The notes: generated by a model from the sequence alone, not told the origin. A DNA stretch of 64,000 nt from Parelaphostrongylus tenuis (GCA_019055375.1 JAHQIW010005313.1:29563-93562), one strand, 5' to 3'; positions 12,090-24,341 are shown, counted from the stretch's first letter. Made by a program: numbers and translations.

Positions 12090-12685
12090 GAATTCATGCA
12101 ATTTTCGCATATGTGAATGGTCGGCCACCGCGTATGGGCGAAACTGTTTACGCTGTTGTCAATGGTGTAGGAGTGTAGCAACTCGAGGACTACATCACCC
12201 AAATAATTCACAGCACAATTATTTTCTATGCAATGTATTGAATGCTAAATTACAGCACATTGTCCGATTACATTGTTTCAAGCGAGGTCTAAAAACAGCC
12301 GAATATAAAGGTAGTATCAAAAATATCATTCTTGAATAATCGACTATTAATCGCTTCAATTTCCGGTAATCATGTCACTGGACATGCAGTGATATGTTAT
12401 CTCTGTCGTGTGTGCAGTGAATTTTCACTATACACTCGTCAATGTAACATGTTCGTCGCCGATTCCACCATGTAAGAGGGCTCTCTTCCGAGAGGGATTG
12501 GCTCAGACGAAAGGCACTGTGGAATTGACGAGGCTAAGCAAGGCCGAAACACGTGTATTTCGCTGTATAAATGCCTACAGAAGACCTCATGAAAGGCTCA
12601 AACAAATACATCTTCCGATTATATTGTTTTGAGCAAGGTCTAAAAAGCAATAAAAAAAAACGGTCGAATGTGAAGGTAAATCACA
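12090..12685 (+). repeat. Dispersed repeat family D, two units
   Basis: Two units end in near-identical blocks: CCGATTACATTGTTTCAAGC with AGGTCTAAAAACAGCCG (near 12.27 kb), and CCGATTATATTGTTTTGAGC with AGGTCTAAAAAGC (near 12.62 kb). Between them lie GGCACTGTGGAATTGACGAG and CCGAAACACGTGTATTTCGC. The same blocks recur at 38.44-38.96 kb. Nature unknown; the open frames inside are not convincing. Confidence 0.55.
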
Positions 12686-13262
12686 ACACTTTATTCATTG
12701 AAATAGAAATGTTACATGAGATCTATAGATCAGATCTGGCTTATTTCACAACCGTAATCATCAACTTTTTACTGGAAACTGAAAAGAGTGGGAACTTTTG
12801 GCAATAGGCAATAGAAACTTATTTTGAAAACAAATACTGAATTGGTCAACTGAATATGCTGATAAGACTATTGTACTTTCAAGTGAGTTCTCAATCGCAT
12901 CTCTTAAGCGTGCAACCATTACAGCTTTACTGGCACAGCATCGAAACGAATGATGCGTGTCAAGTGGCAGCAGTACAGGGTCCAATTATTAGCTTTATTC
13001 TCAGTACATAGTAGATCTATTCATTCGTTTAATTCATAAAATTAAGTTCTAGTAATCTGCTTTCTTTATTGTAACCAAAATCTTTTGGCACCGTTCGCTG
13101 TGCTGCGAAATGACATGCATCCATTTGAATAGACTTTGTTGTGTTCGGCCTTATATTGTTCGCATAATCTAGCAAACGCCTGTTATGTGGTAATAGGCGG
13201 AAATTCTGTGGTAATAGGTGAGATTAGTGGCACTAGTGAGCGCGTGGGTGCATTGGCGAGTA

Positions 13263-15140
13263 CTAGCGACCAAGACGTTCCGATAAACGGGCAATGGCAC
13301 ATGAATAACACTCGGCTTCTTCTAGATAATCCGCTTCCGAATTGTAACCGAAGTAACGCAATGCGATAATCGTTTGCTGCTTTGGTAGTTCGAATAATCG
13401 TTCAAACAGCAATACTGCGTATTCGTGAAAGTCGCCAGCAGCATGAAGTTGAAGTAACTGAAATTCCCACCATTTGCAAAAATAAACATAATGAAAATTT
13501 TTTTTCAAAACTTCGAAGACAATAAAGCTCGTTTCACTAATCCCTCCTTTCATGCCGGTTTGGTCAAGTCAATTCAGCATTTGGTAAAAAAATGGTCAGG
13601 ATTAGGTTATTTCACAATTCGATCACAAAATGGCTGAGTGCTTCGGAGTAAAATTTCATGAGAATGTCACTTGACTGATTGTCATTCAAAGGCTTAGGTC
13701 ATTTTTTAGCTCTGATATTGACTTCTTAAGGAGGAACGACTAAGTTTGTTCTTTTGGTTCGACAAGTTTAGGTCCAGTAACCACATTTGCTTATTTATCC
13801 TCACTTTGTGTTGCACTACACCGTAGAGACAAATGGAACGAGCATAAACAGGCTTTAATGACGAAGACAGAATATGCGAATGTGTAAGAAAGATAAACTC
13901 GTAAAGTTTGAAGACTGACGTCTCAGAGCAGTCGTAAATTGGATTCACTTTTTCTTTAGTTGATTTTCCTCTGCATGTGTAACGTACTAGCGACATCTTT
14001 TAGGTTGCAAAATCTCACAACGGGAGAAGACAATAAGAAACGAAGCTACGTAGATGCGGAATGAGCAGCTGTAAAGCAAGGATTCCACCCATATCACATC
14101 GCCGATGCTCCTGGGAGGTAGTAGATAGGTAATTTCTATCTTTTTAATATCTGCATTCGTCTGTTTTCACGCTTTACTGGAAATGAAATGTCACGCCATT
14201 CAACCATTTTCCCCCTTCTTGAATGGCTGGTTCTCTTAACGATAAGAAATCATTAAGCACTTGTTTTCATTCCAAGCTCAAGCATTTGAAGAAGTTATCG
14301 ACAGTATTTATTAACACACTGTCTCCACTATTCACATTTCAGTTATTGCAATGTGAAGCACTTGAAAGATTGAGATTAAGCACCGTGTTGTCGTAGGAGC
14401 CAGAACGACATAGATTCAAGTCGATGAGTGGCAACGACGTAACAACAGCAGTAATACGTTTGCATAAATGTTCATCCTTCATGACTGATTGCCTCTTCAA
14501 TAGAGAAAATGGCAAGGATATTCTCATTGGAAGTGGCGTTAATCATTGATAGCTATCGCCAACCTTGCAGAACGTGTGGATGGCTTCAATAATTGAGCAG
14601 TGGCAATGGGTTTTCGGCTATCCTTCGGCAGGCGTCGACACTTATATGTTTTTTATTCTTCCTTTTATCCTATTTTCTGTTCTTCATTTTATTCTTCATT
14701 TATTGAAAAACTCACGGTGTCCTTATCTTCTTCACTGAGAAAACTCTCCAAAAATTTCGGCGGCCATTTTTGTACCATAAACTTTTCGATTCGACGTCGA
14801 GCGTCTTCATCGATGTCTGATTCGCTCAACTTCAACTGAAATTCACTAGCTCTTATGAATTTCAAGAATTAGCGATTGTATTCATGATCGTATAGCTGTA
14901 GGCTAATTTATTCGTTACTAAGTCAATTTATTAATTTATTTCAAATTAGCGATCACCCACCGCCACCAAGCGCATCAGTTTATGGTAGGATGCCGTGGCA
15001 TGAAGTGCTGAGACCTCGGCCAGTTCGTCATTCGTCCAGTCCAACGATTGAAAGATACCATTGTGAGCTGTGAGAAAGCTAGATTGCTCTAGACAGTTGA
15101 CAGATGCCACTAGAGCAACCAGAAATATCAACAGAATCAT
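13263..15140 (-). CDS. Small secreted protein, paralogue A
   Basis: Three exons: 15140-14961 (60 codons), 14835-14716 (40 codons) and 13457-13263 (64 codons plus TAG), all joined in phase 0, giving 164 aa. The ATG directly follows a TTTCAG acceptor. Residues 1-16 form a signal peptide (MILLIFLVALVASVNC). The mature part is helical and acidic, with SLDWTNDELAEVSALHA in exon 1, PPKFLESFLSEEDKDT in exon 2 and YFGYNSEADYLEEAECYSC in exon 3. Exons 1 and 3 share a LHA-x-(A/G)-x-(Y/F)-H motif, suggesting an internal repeat. A paralogue with identical exon lengths lies in inverse orientation at 37.5-40.7 kb. I do not recognise the family. The W/E-rich helical pattern faintly recalls the ABA-1/NPA lipid-binding units of nematodes, but this is weak. 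If the GPCR tail exons are right, this gene is nested in that gene's intron on the opposite strand. Confidence 0.85.
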
Positions 15141-15152
15141 CTGAAATCACTC
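15141..15152 (-). promoter_or_regulatory. Splice or spliced-leader acceptor at start codon
   Basis: On the minus strand GTGATTTCAG abuts the ATG of the secreted-protein gene. A strong acceptor fused to the start codon is the usual mark of spliced-leader trans-splicing in nematodes. The paralogue at 37457 has the same arrangement. A 5' UTR intron is the alternative. Confidence 0.6.
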
Positions 15153-16105
15153 TTAAGTATCAACAGAATCATATGAAACATCCAAAAATCCAACAGGGCG
15201 GTCGTCAGTTACCGTGGATGACAACGTGTTGATAGCGACAAGTCAACACACAGCGAAAGAGATTGTTTTGATACACAAGGAAAGCAAAACCGGACAAAAG
15301 TCTGCGATGAATATACGCTTAAAAATGACACTGTGTTCAGTGTGCCAGTAACAGTTGTCCGTCAAAGGCAGACAGACCAAATTTACTGCTAGCGCCATGC
15401 TTTTTCCACTTGACACAATCGTCAAAATTCGTTAGTTAACAGGAAGCTCATGTGCGGATCGAATCTATTCTGGCAAATTACCGAGTACTCCTTACTGCTT
15501 GCTTTCTGTTTGTGATATGAGAAGGGTCAGTGCCTTCAAGAAAACTCGTCTTCCATTCTTCCAGGATGCTGTAAGGAAAGAAGTCACCTCTTCTAATATG
15601 CCATGCGTTCATAGAATAATATAAGAAATGTACAAGAAGTTTTCACATTATCAGACAGCGAAGTAGAAGTTTATTACAGATAATAATCTGAAAGTGCAAT
15701 CTGTTTAACTGCTCAAACAGCAGAAAAAAACTGCTTAATATTCTGCTGTTCAATAAGTATTGGAATAAAGATTATTGAAAATGCAATTGTACCCAAAGGT
15801 GTCAGTTTAACTAGCTCTAATATCAATATGTGTATACCCGATCGAGCCCGTTGACGGTCCGTAGTTACAGCTCCGATAATTATATCGCAGAAAGAGTGAT
15901 AGCAGAGTAAGAAACACTAAATCAACTCTAGTCAGAGGCTTCAAGTTTCGCATATCGCTTAACATATTCTTAGACAAACAAAATGTAAAAACGTTGGCAA
16001 CTACGATTAAATGATGAAATGAAATAATTATACAGCGAAGTCAGACGTTAATGCACAGCAATCAAGTCGGCTGGTTAAATTAACTAAGGGAGGAATTGCC
16101 CCGAG

Positions 16106-16334
16106 AGCAAAATGAAACTTGTAGTGGGCGTTTAAACCAGGAAGTTCTTTCGCGCAATAGAGGTGTTTACATACTGGGAAGGGACACAGACGTGGTTGAA
16201 ACGACTGAGAATGGAAAGGATGAAGAAAGTCTGGAAGAAATTTGTGATAGCAGTGAAAAAATGATGAAGTACCATGGAGAAGAAATACTACATGCCGGAT
16301 TGAAAACAAAAGACAGTAATAATCTTTCATCAAC
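16106..16334 (+). CDS. Candidate tail exon of the TRH-receptor-like gene
   Basis: The open frame encodes an acidic, Ser/Thr-rich segment (DTDVVETTENGKDEESLEEI, then DSSEKMMKYHG and SNNLSST), as expected for a GPCR C-terminal tail. It ends at AAC followed by GTATGG in phase 2, which fits the exon starting at 19934. The start is uncertain: a weak acceptor at 16105 gives the phase needed after 8514, while a better-looking acceptor at 16140 (AAACCAG) gives phase 0 and would need another exon. Assignment to the receptor is inference from strand, phase and composition. Confidence 0.4.
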
Positions 16335-16339
16335 GTATG

Positions 16340-17855
16340 GAAAACAGTCGGTACTTTTTCATTATGGCTATGTCAAAAGTTTACTATTTTGTTATTTCCT
16401 AGAAAAGATATGTTCGAAAAAACGACGGGTATAAATTCTGAATATAGAATTAGGATAACAATAACAAAGGACTTAACAAACACTATGCACTGAAACAAGA
16501 ATCTCAAGTTGAGACAAAGTCTGGGATATGGATTTATAGAACAAAATAAACATAGATGTATAGGATAACCAACTAAGGTGAAGTTCAAATAATGCACTGT
16601 AGTGTTCTCGTTGCCTTAGCCGTCACTTCCCTCCTTCCGTGCAGATAGCAATCGGTGGTCAGATCGTTGCACAACAGGAAGCGTAGATTGTTAATGACTG
16701 GCCGGTAGTTGGAAGGACGATCAGCAGCTGGTAGATCCATCAGTCAGAGAGAGAGAGAAACGCCTGATTTTACCCAGCCTTCGTCAAAACCACCGTCGTC
16801 ATCAATATTGTTATCATTATGGGCATCGTGACCTTCATGGAGTTTGTGAGCCAACTTGGAAACGATGATTGCCGTTCCTTAGTAACTCGTCTCCGATCGC
16901 CTTAGGAAGGGTTTGAACGTGTGCAATTCACAGCGGGAGAAGGCCAGCTCGCTAATTCGGACAACTAGTAAACTCCATGCTTATGCAGTATTTTGCCCAT
17001 AACTAAATCTATTCAACAAATTACTTCAACTGGAAAAATGCGGGTTTTGATGACGTCTCAACGGAAATATGACATGCAACAAAAAGGAGTTTTTTTATAG
17101 TGCCACTTTCAATCATTTCTCAGCCAGAGAATCGCGATCTATATCGATGCTAAAAAAATACATTTGAAAATGTTTTTATTGTTTAGTAAAAGTTGCCGCT
17201 TTCTGAAATTATATATTGCACTGGTTCTAGAAAGCAGTTGATATCTGATTTTTCTCCGCATTCAATTCCCTCCTCTAGTTTGATGTCATTCGTTTTCAAT
17301 TAGTCTCAAAGAAGTAGAGTAGTATTTGCAAGACAAAACCTGTTAAAAGTGACTTTTGTTTGATCTCAGTACAGATAGTTAATGAAATTTTTCTCATTGA
17401 TAGGCTAACCCAAAGCTATTACAAAAATACGTAATTTCTCAGATTCATTAGATTCTCATGTCAGATCCCGATAACGGAGGGATGGGACCTTGGGTGGCGA
17501 GGCGCAAAGTTGAACCAGAAATCAGCGCCCTTGAATGCACCCATTCACGGCATCTGTACTTCCTGTGTTCAAAAAAAAAAAGAAATAAGTAAGACGTCCG
17601 CACTTCAAAGAGCAATGAATCAAAGCTCCGGCTTCCACTCAGCCTCGCCGTGAATAGTCAATATTTTCTCAGGATCTGTCCTTGCTTTAGGCTAGAGCGG
17701 TGTTAGCATCTTTCAAAAACGGTAGCTGTTATTTCGGCGACCTACTCTTTTTAGAGTGTAGACGTACTATGCAGATGTTTGCTGCTGTTCGGCACGTATT
17801 TCAGAAAGAACAGCGCTAAAAGAGAAAAAGGAAAGAAGTTACTACATTCAAGGCT
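16340..17855. other. Non-coding stretch, nothing certain
   Basis: No splice-consistent exon was found. A segment near 17465-17560 (GATGGGACCTTGGGTGGC) is locally GC-richer and may be a repeat remnant. Confidence 0.35.
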
Positions 17856-17858
17856 ATC

Positions 17859-18163
17859 GCGCTTATGGCGCAGCGGTTAGAGGTTCTCCGCGACACACTG
17901 GTCGATCACTCGATGGCCAGTGGTTCGACCGCAAGCTCCAGACGCACCAAGCTTTCCGTTCCTCCAGGGTGGCTAAGTTATTACCATACGTGTTTAAGAG
18001 GATAGTAACATTAGATTGAAACATCGGGAAAACACTACGAATTATTGTAAAGTCAGATTTGCACTCAGTTACCTCAAACGGAACGAATCTAAAAGTTGAA
18101 GACGAATGCATGACGCATCCCTCGGGGAACCTCGGGGAATAGTCGACTCCGGGAGCCTTATCT
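17859..18163 (+). repeat. tRNA-derived SINE family A, diverged copy
   Basis: The head, GGCGCAGCGGTTAGAGG, gives box A, and CCAGTGGTTCGACCGC gives box B. The body aligns with younger copies through CCTCAAACG, GAAGACGAATGCATGACGC and a final GAGCCTTATC. It carries many differences, so it is an old insertion. Confidence 0.75.
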
Positions 18164-19019
18164 TGCATGTTCTGAATACGAACAGCTGGGTAATTTCAAA
18201 AGATCAGCTAGGCTTCGTAGCTGAAACACTACTGTACAAATTCCGAAAAGAACAATTCCTTCACAACTATCGTTCATATCAAACGAAATAAATATCGTTA
18301 TTCAAGGGTACCTAAAACTGGTCTAGAAAACTCTGCGGCAGTTATGGAGATTCACCTAACACTTCACGTAGTCAAACCGTGAGGAACCTTCCTTCTAGCT
18401 TTCTAGGTAAGCAGTGGAGAGTGTGGCGTATCCTGACAGCAGAGACGAAGACGTCAGGAGTGCGATACAGTACGTGATCTCTTGTAACACATATAGTGAT
18501 GAGCAGATGAGTTCATTGGCAAAATGAACAGACTACTTTAACTCAGCGTAAAAATATCTGGAAGGAAAGTAGAAACTTGATCCTTGATCAAGTATATTTT
18601 GGGCGCATATAGAGCACAAGGCAGGACGTTGACTATTTCAAGGTGACAACCACAATACTCAGATAGTAATCATGAGCATCAGTGCACAAAGCCCTTGACT
18701 TTTGTAAAAAAATTTCAAAAATCTCAGAATGATTAAAAGGAAGCGTGCTTGGCTATCAAACCTGATATGGAGTCTTATCTTAGATTGATATCCTTATCGG
18801 TGTAGGCTTCACTGTTTACAATGTGAACAACAGACGGATGATCTTTTTATAATAAGTGAAAGCTGAAGATCTAAAAGATATGCTTTTCTCAATGGGTTGG
18901 TTCTAGGCTCGAATCTCGGATTTTGATCTAGATACATATGAGTAAGAAAAGATTTATCAAACAATAAATTATTGTGCGATATAGTACGCTCGAGCTCCAA
19001 TAAACATTAATTCATCTTT

Positions 19020-19245
19020 ACAAACATGTATTCAACAATGCTGAGTGATATACAAAACATTGAACGTCTGACGAGATTTGAACTAACATTTCACTTTTTT
19101 CGGGAAAGGGTGCTAACCGTTGGACAACCGACGCTCGTCCTGCCATCACTTTTGCGGTACAACTGTATAGATCTGTCAACAACCAACCGTCAACGGTTTG
19201 GCCTGGAAAGCCGATATATCGACATAGAATCCATGTCATCATTAT
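19020..19245 (+). repeat. Dispersed repeat family E (MITE 3 related)
   Basis: The start, GTATTCAACAATGCTGAGTG with ATATACAAAAC, matches an arm of the hairpin at 19.65-19.79 kb. The end, with CAACCGTCAACGGTTT and ATAGAATCCATG, matches 46.57-46.64 kb. The open frame here is repeat-derived. Confidence 0.5.
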
Positions 19246-19254
19246 ATATATACC

Positions 19255-19554
19255 GAGCGCATGTGGCGCAGTGATTAGAGGTGTCCTGCGTCGCACACGA
19301 GGTCACTGGTTCGATCTCGCGCTCATGGCTCACCAAGCCATCCATCTCTCCGGGGTCGGTAAATTGGTACCAGACAGGTCTCAGACTCGTCTGGGAGGAT
19401 AAGCAGCACTGATTCGGTTCAGCGGGAGGCCACCGCGAGTCACTGTAAAGGCCAGATGCGCATTCAATCACCTCAAACGAGGTTAAAAATTGAAGTCGAA
19501 TGCATGGCGCATTCCTCAGGGATTGATTAACGCCGAGAGCTTTATCCTTTTATC

Positions 19555-19558
<4 letters not shown>
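19255..19558 (+). repeat. tRNA-derived SINE family A
   Basis: A head with GCATGTGGCGCAGTGATTAG (box A) and GGTTCGATCTCG (box B) is followed by a conserved body with CACCAAGCCATCC, GGTACCAGACAGG, GGATAAGCAGCACTGA and CCTCAAACGAGG. The tail ends GAGAGCTTTATCC and runs into an AT repeat. It is very similar to the copies at 21.2, 53.8 and 60.8 kb. Confidence 0.9.

Positions 19559-19598
<40 letters not shown>
19559..19598. repeat. AT dinucleotide microsatellite
   Basis: About 20 uninterrupted AT units directly follow the tail of the SINE A copy. Other SINE A copies also have short AT or T-rich ends. Confidence 0.95.
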
Positions 19599-19600
<2 letters not shown>

Positions 19601-19648
19601 CATATATCATATCGGCCAGAATTCTTTTAATTTAACCGTTTTTATAGG

Positions 19649-19788
19649 TGGTATAATATAACAAATATCTATTCAATAACGTTGAGCGATGTGCAAAACT
19701 TCAAAATTCGGAAGGCTTGGAATGTCGTTTTCGAGGTTTTGCATATGACTCAACATTATTGGATATACATATATTTGCAATATCATAC
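19649..19788. repeat. Hairpin MITE, family 3
   Basis: The left arm 19649-19701 (GGTATAATATAACAAATAT, then GTTGAGCGATGTGCAAAAC) pairs imperfectly with the right arm 19732-19788 (GTTTTGCATATGACTCAAC, then GCAATATCATACC). The spacer is about 30 nt. Single arms recur at 19.02 and 46.43 kb. Confidence 0.7.
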
Positions 19789-19933
19789 CACTGCTAAAAG
19801 CCTAAATAAGAAAAATTTCGGTTTATTTTATATAAATCATCTTTATTAATTTGCGCTTTGTCGTATCGTTGTGATTTCTGTTGGGATTTACTGGATGTTG
19901 AACGCTACATAAAGTAGTTGCTGCATTTTTCAG

Positions 19934-20117
19934 CCAAAATTATCTAGATAGCGAACAACTTAGAATACCCATACATAATATCAGAGAAGAAGTAACTCAT
20001 GAAGCGGTAGATCTAAGGCAGTTACGATCAGCCGTCAGTGAAATTCTAAATGATCTGTTGCCAGAAGTGTCGCATCAACGGTCGATAGGAGATCTAAATG
20101 GTGCTCATGTAACCTGA
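19934..20117 (+). CDS. Terminal exon, candidate 3' end of the TRH-receptor-like gene
   Basis: After a clean CATTTTTCAG acceptor, one base and 61 codons run to a TGA at 20115-20117. The peptide has normal composition and helical blocks (QNYLDSEQLRIPIHNIREEV, LRQLRSAVSEILNDLLPEVS). It enters in phase 2, matching the donor at 16334. It is clearly a last coding exon of a plus-strand gene, and the TRH-receptor-like gene is the only upstream plus-strand gene in the window. That the two join is inference. Confidence 0.55.
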
Positions 20118-21200
20118 AGAGTGAAAGGATCACTTAGGTCATGAAGGTGATAATCAGTATGGCTGTTATCGTAACTGCCGGCGTCACATGTCAGAAACGC
20201 GTCCTTACATTTTATTTGACTTTTGTTGCTCAGCAACGACTACTGCTGAATTACCAAAAGAGACCATCTTCTTTCAATAGTTGATTATTATTATCAAATT
20301 GAACATTATTTTTCTAAAACCACATTCATAGGTAGAAGTTGGTTTTTTTCGGCTTGGAATGCAAAACAAAATAGAAGTGATACATCGACTTTTATTGGAT
20401 TCAAGTGCAGGTAAGCGATAGGTGCCGACGTTGGGCGGATGTACGGACCGTTTGACTCGACCTAATGGCCAGGAATGCTTGCTTATTCAACGAGTCGGAT
20501 AAGTGGAGCCAAATAGCAAAATAGGCGTAAAACGAGTGCATGCAAAAGGTCAACGCCGTTTTGCAAAGAAAGCATCTCTTCTACAAGCGTCTCGACTACA
20601 CTCCACGTCAATGCAAACACCAAATCGCATGATCATGTGACGATGATAAAAAATCGGCAATGCATGGAAAAAGACATATCATAAACCATCAACACATTCT
20701 GATAGGAAGAAAGAAAGTGGAAGTGCGAAGGCAGAAATGGACTAGCGTTTTCGACACAATCAAAATAATTTAGGAAAAGAGCAAACAGCAGTGAGAAGTG
20801 AAATATTAATAAAAAAGAAATCTTGAGAAACAGTAACGTCATATATATATATTATATATATATATATGTATCGTTAAGAAGATTTGTGAAGGAAAATATG
20901 AAGAAAGGTGTAACTAAAGTTCCCCTCTCATTGACGGCTATAGATTTCGGGCAGTGAACATTAAGAGACCTAAAAGATGTCTGTATCACTAATATATGAG
21001 TCGACTGAATCTCTTCTAACCAAGAAGTACCTGTAGGAAACACGATGTTTTGATAATGCGCTCAACACTTTTCGGGAACTGCCATGCAGATAGTAGTAGT
21101 TCGCAGGATAGCGTTAACTGACAAGGCTGTTCCCAACAGTTTACAACTCTTTAAATTTTGTTTTTCTTGCTCTCTGTCTATAATGCATGGGCATCTGTAA
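20118..21200. other. Intergenic stretch with short AT tracts
   Basis: Nothing recognised apart from an interrupted AT tract near 20841-20869 and another leading into the SINE at 21221. The open frames are in AT-rich sequence and lack family features. Confidence 0.4.
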
Positions 21201-21220
21201 CTGCATATATATATATATAT

Positions 21221-21522
21221 AGCGCATGTGGCGCAGTGGTTAGAGGTGCCCTGCGTCGCACACGAGGTCAATGGTTCGATCTCGCGCTCATGACTCACCA
21301 AGCCATCCATCCCTTCGGGTCGGTAAATTGGTACCAGACAGGTCTCAGACTTGTCTGGGAGGATAAGCAGCACTGACTCGGTTCAGTGGGAGGCCTCCGC
21401 GAGTCATTGTAAAGGCCAGATATGCATTCAATCACCTCAAACGAAGTTAGAAATTGAAGTCGTATGCATGGCGTATCCCTCAGGGATTGATCAACGCTGA
21501 GAGCTTTATCCTTTTTATCCTT
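21221..21522 (+). repeat. tRNA-derived SINE family A, flanked by AT tracts
   Basis: A full-length copy: the head AGCGCATGTGGCGCAGTGG has box A, GGTTCGATCTCGCGC has box B, and the conserved body ends GAGAGCTTTATCC. ATATAT lies on both sides, which may be the target-site duplication. Confidence 0.9.
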
Positions 21523-22300
21523 TATATATATATGTATATAGAATATATATATAATCGTCTGTGTCTACGAGATGATACTTTACAAAACGAAACGTTTTTA
21601 CCTGTAGAGCTTAACGTCTCTTGAGGAATGTTACCGTATCCCTAGTGGTACACATCGATACTAGTCGTTTCCCGCCAAGTGGTTATTTTCCGTCATTTCT
21701 TACATCAGCTATTTCTCATGCTGTCTATACCATTCATCCTAGCGTAATAGCTCAGCTATGCTGCATACTGCCAGTGTATGGTGTTGGTATATCTTCTTCA
21801 ATATCGACGGCTAACGCTTCGGCGACTTAGCCTTTCTCAGAGCCTAAACATAGTATGCCATAACACATTATATCCAATCATTCAGCTGATATCTTTTTTA
21901 TCTGGTGAATATACTGCAGAAACCAATTTGAATCTCTACCTGATATACAAAACCACCGTTTAATTACTTATTTGGGAAGAACATTGGTGTGCTGTTACAC
22001 ACTGCGAATAATGAACTTTACTGAGATTAAAAATCAATTCGAGATCGAGATAAGGTCTTGAAATTTATCCAGAAAGTTCATGGGTCCGCCGCACCGACGT
22101 TTTTGATTCGGTTAGGATTCTCACCACACTTCAGAGGCGTCACCGTTATGTATTTCAGTCTTATGTGTATTTGAAAAAGCACTAGTGGAATTTCAACTTT
22201 TCATCGAGTTTGCCTTATGTGAACACCAGGTGGCTCCCTGTTTCGCTTGCATATTCATTACCATATGTCTTCCCGAAAATCAGGTGTAATGTAGCTGAAC

Positions 22301-24341
22301 TCATGTCGTCATCGTCCTGCGGCTAGGACATATCAAGCAATCCTCTGTTCTACATTGACGGCCATACAGGAAATTCTCGTCGAACTGGCAACGTATAGTG
22401 TTGGGTGGAATTTCTATATATCCCAATTGCAAGTTCTGAAAAGATTGGAAAAAGATGAAACCCTGTAGCTGATATTGAAGCAACTCGGGAACTATCGTAT
22501 ACCATTGTGAGGTACGAACGCGAGGTAAGGAGTTGAGTGCAGGAAGTGCAGGAAATCCGCGAAGTGTATTACGATGGCAAATCCCGTGTATTGGTAATAA
22601 TTTTTCAATTATTTTTTTACTAATGAAAGAAGTGATTAATGGCTTTTGATGCTACTATTAGTGTTATTGTACGTGGCACAATACTGACCTGGTGTCCTTT
22701 CTTAAGAAAGTAGAAAGTATTATATCTTCTCATCTAAAATGAAATAATACGCGAAGATTGAAACATTTCATGAGCAGCCTTGTAGAACGGCGGGTCGATA
22801 TTATTCAGCTACTCACCTGATTTGTTACTGGCCGGTTACCGTAGCAAGTGAAGCGACACTGCCGATTCCTGTCAAGAATGCCGGTTTTATTGCAAAGGCT
22901 TTCCATCTTATCACCACCTAGAACTTTTTCCCAAAGCATACGGTAATTCTTTTGCTTCATCGAGTCTACCAAAAAGACTTCTGTCATTGAAAAAGTATTA
23001 TCTGGTCTTATGAAAATCAACCATATCTTTTTTCATTATAACAAGCTCAGATAATCTCATTAATAAAGTTTTTATTCCAACAAATTGGCACAGATATAGC
23101 AACGATATTGTGTTGAATATTTAAAATATATCTTGAGATAATGTCTGATTCTTTTATGATGTTGGTTGATACTTTCGCGGACTGGCTTTCTTCAGGGCTT
23201 TGAAAGATAACACTGGCACTGAAGCTACTCAACCAAATACTTCCATAACCTTAGTAGAAAACCTTCATACTTAAACTTTCAAAGTGGCAAGCCTTGGAAG
23301 ATTTGATTGCCATCTTCTTGATGTACAGTATTGTAAAGCTTAGCTGCTTTTTTCCCAAAGTTTGCTTTGTAGGACATTTTCTTGTTCGTAATTCACAACC
23401 GTTCAGCTCAGATTGAGATCATATTCTCAAAACAATCGTATCGTTTCGCATCATGTATTCAACTTTTCACGTAAAGCAAAGGTAGCAAATGAAGACTTCG
23501 TTGAAGCATAAGCTAAAGATTAGCCTGTGAATGCTTTGATGAATAAATCATAGAGATTCTAATGAGGACATGGGCTTTCATGAGGGCGACGGTCGTCAGC
23601 CTCCTCATCTAATGGCGAAGACCATTTGATGGTGATGATCAAAGAAGATCCTTATTAGTCGAAAAGCCGTGGAAGATTATCCGCTGACGTTGTAGAGGGA
23701 AAAGTGAGGAAATCTTAGATTGTAGATGATAAACAAACTGAGTCAAGAATAACAAATTTGTGGCTATAGAGTCTCCCCCACGCTTCCTAGGTTTCTTTCA
23801 TAAGTTGCCTATTTGTTGATCGCGATGCACTCGTGATAAAAAATTGGATTATGACAAGCGAAGACTTTGAGTACAATGGGAGCATCCAATCGTTGCTAGT
23901 ATACACTTTCCAGGATAAATTCTGAACCACGAGACTATGGTGAAGGTTTGATGGCCTACATAGGACCATTAAATACAGAAGCTTTCTTGTTGAGGGCGGA
24001 ACTTTCAAGCATAAATCTACTTTTCTAGTTTTCAGCAACGAGTAGAATGCAATTTTCTTACAAAGAAACATTGGCTTACGCGTTGTGCAATCAATGATGG
24101 AGGAGTGAACGCAGTGGGCTACGAAACCTTCCTCATTGTTCATATTCATCAGACTTCCCGCTTGTCGAGTATTGTGCTTCCAAGCTCTTCAATCATTACA
24201 TCCAATCTGAGGAAAATGTTCTAAAACCATGATTTTGCCGAAGTAACTTACTAAGATTTCGTTGCTCAGACGTAAAATTCCAGCTACCGTAACAACTCTC
24301 CAACAGCTTGTTGGCCTCACTGTGAAAAATTGTTATTGTTT
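22301..24341 (-). CDS. Cysteine-rich protein, 3' part of gene, unrecognised
   Basis: Three exons fit by phase: 24341-24252 (ITIFHSEANKLLESCYGSW), 22980-22817 (LVDSMKQKNYRMLWEKVLGG, then LCNKTGILDRNRQCRFTCYG) and 22435-22301 (LGYIEIPPNTIRCQFDENF, then YGRQCRTEDCLICPS), ending in TGA. Acceptors AAGCAG, GACAG and CTTTTCAG and donors GTAAGT and GTGAGT are good. The C-terminus has eight closely spaced cysteines. Its C-x3-C, PPNT-x2-C, C-x4-C-x2-C arrangement loosely resembles cysteine-rich modules of secreted proteases such as ADAMTS, but this is not a firm match. The 5' exons are missing; the frame at 25502-25603 is a possible one. Probably extracellular (inference). Confidence 0.6.

Noticed and set aside
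16028..16333. Minus-strand frame opposite the candidate GPCR tail exon
   Set aside because: Composition rich in F, H and C fits the antisense of an acidic coding exon. No splice signals fit it.
19255..19330. Functional tRNA gene at SINE heads
   Set aside because: Box A and B are present but the cloverleaf does not close, and the same 300-bp body follows each time, so these are SINEs.
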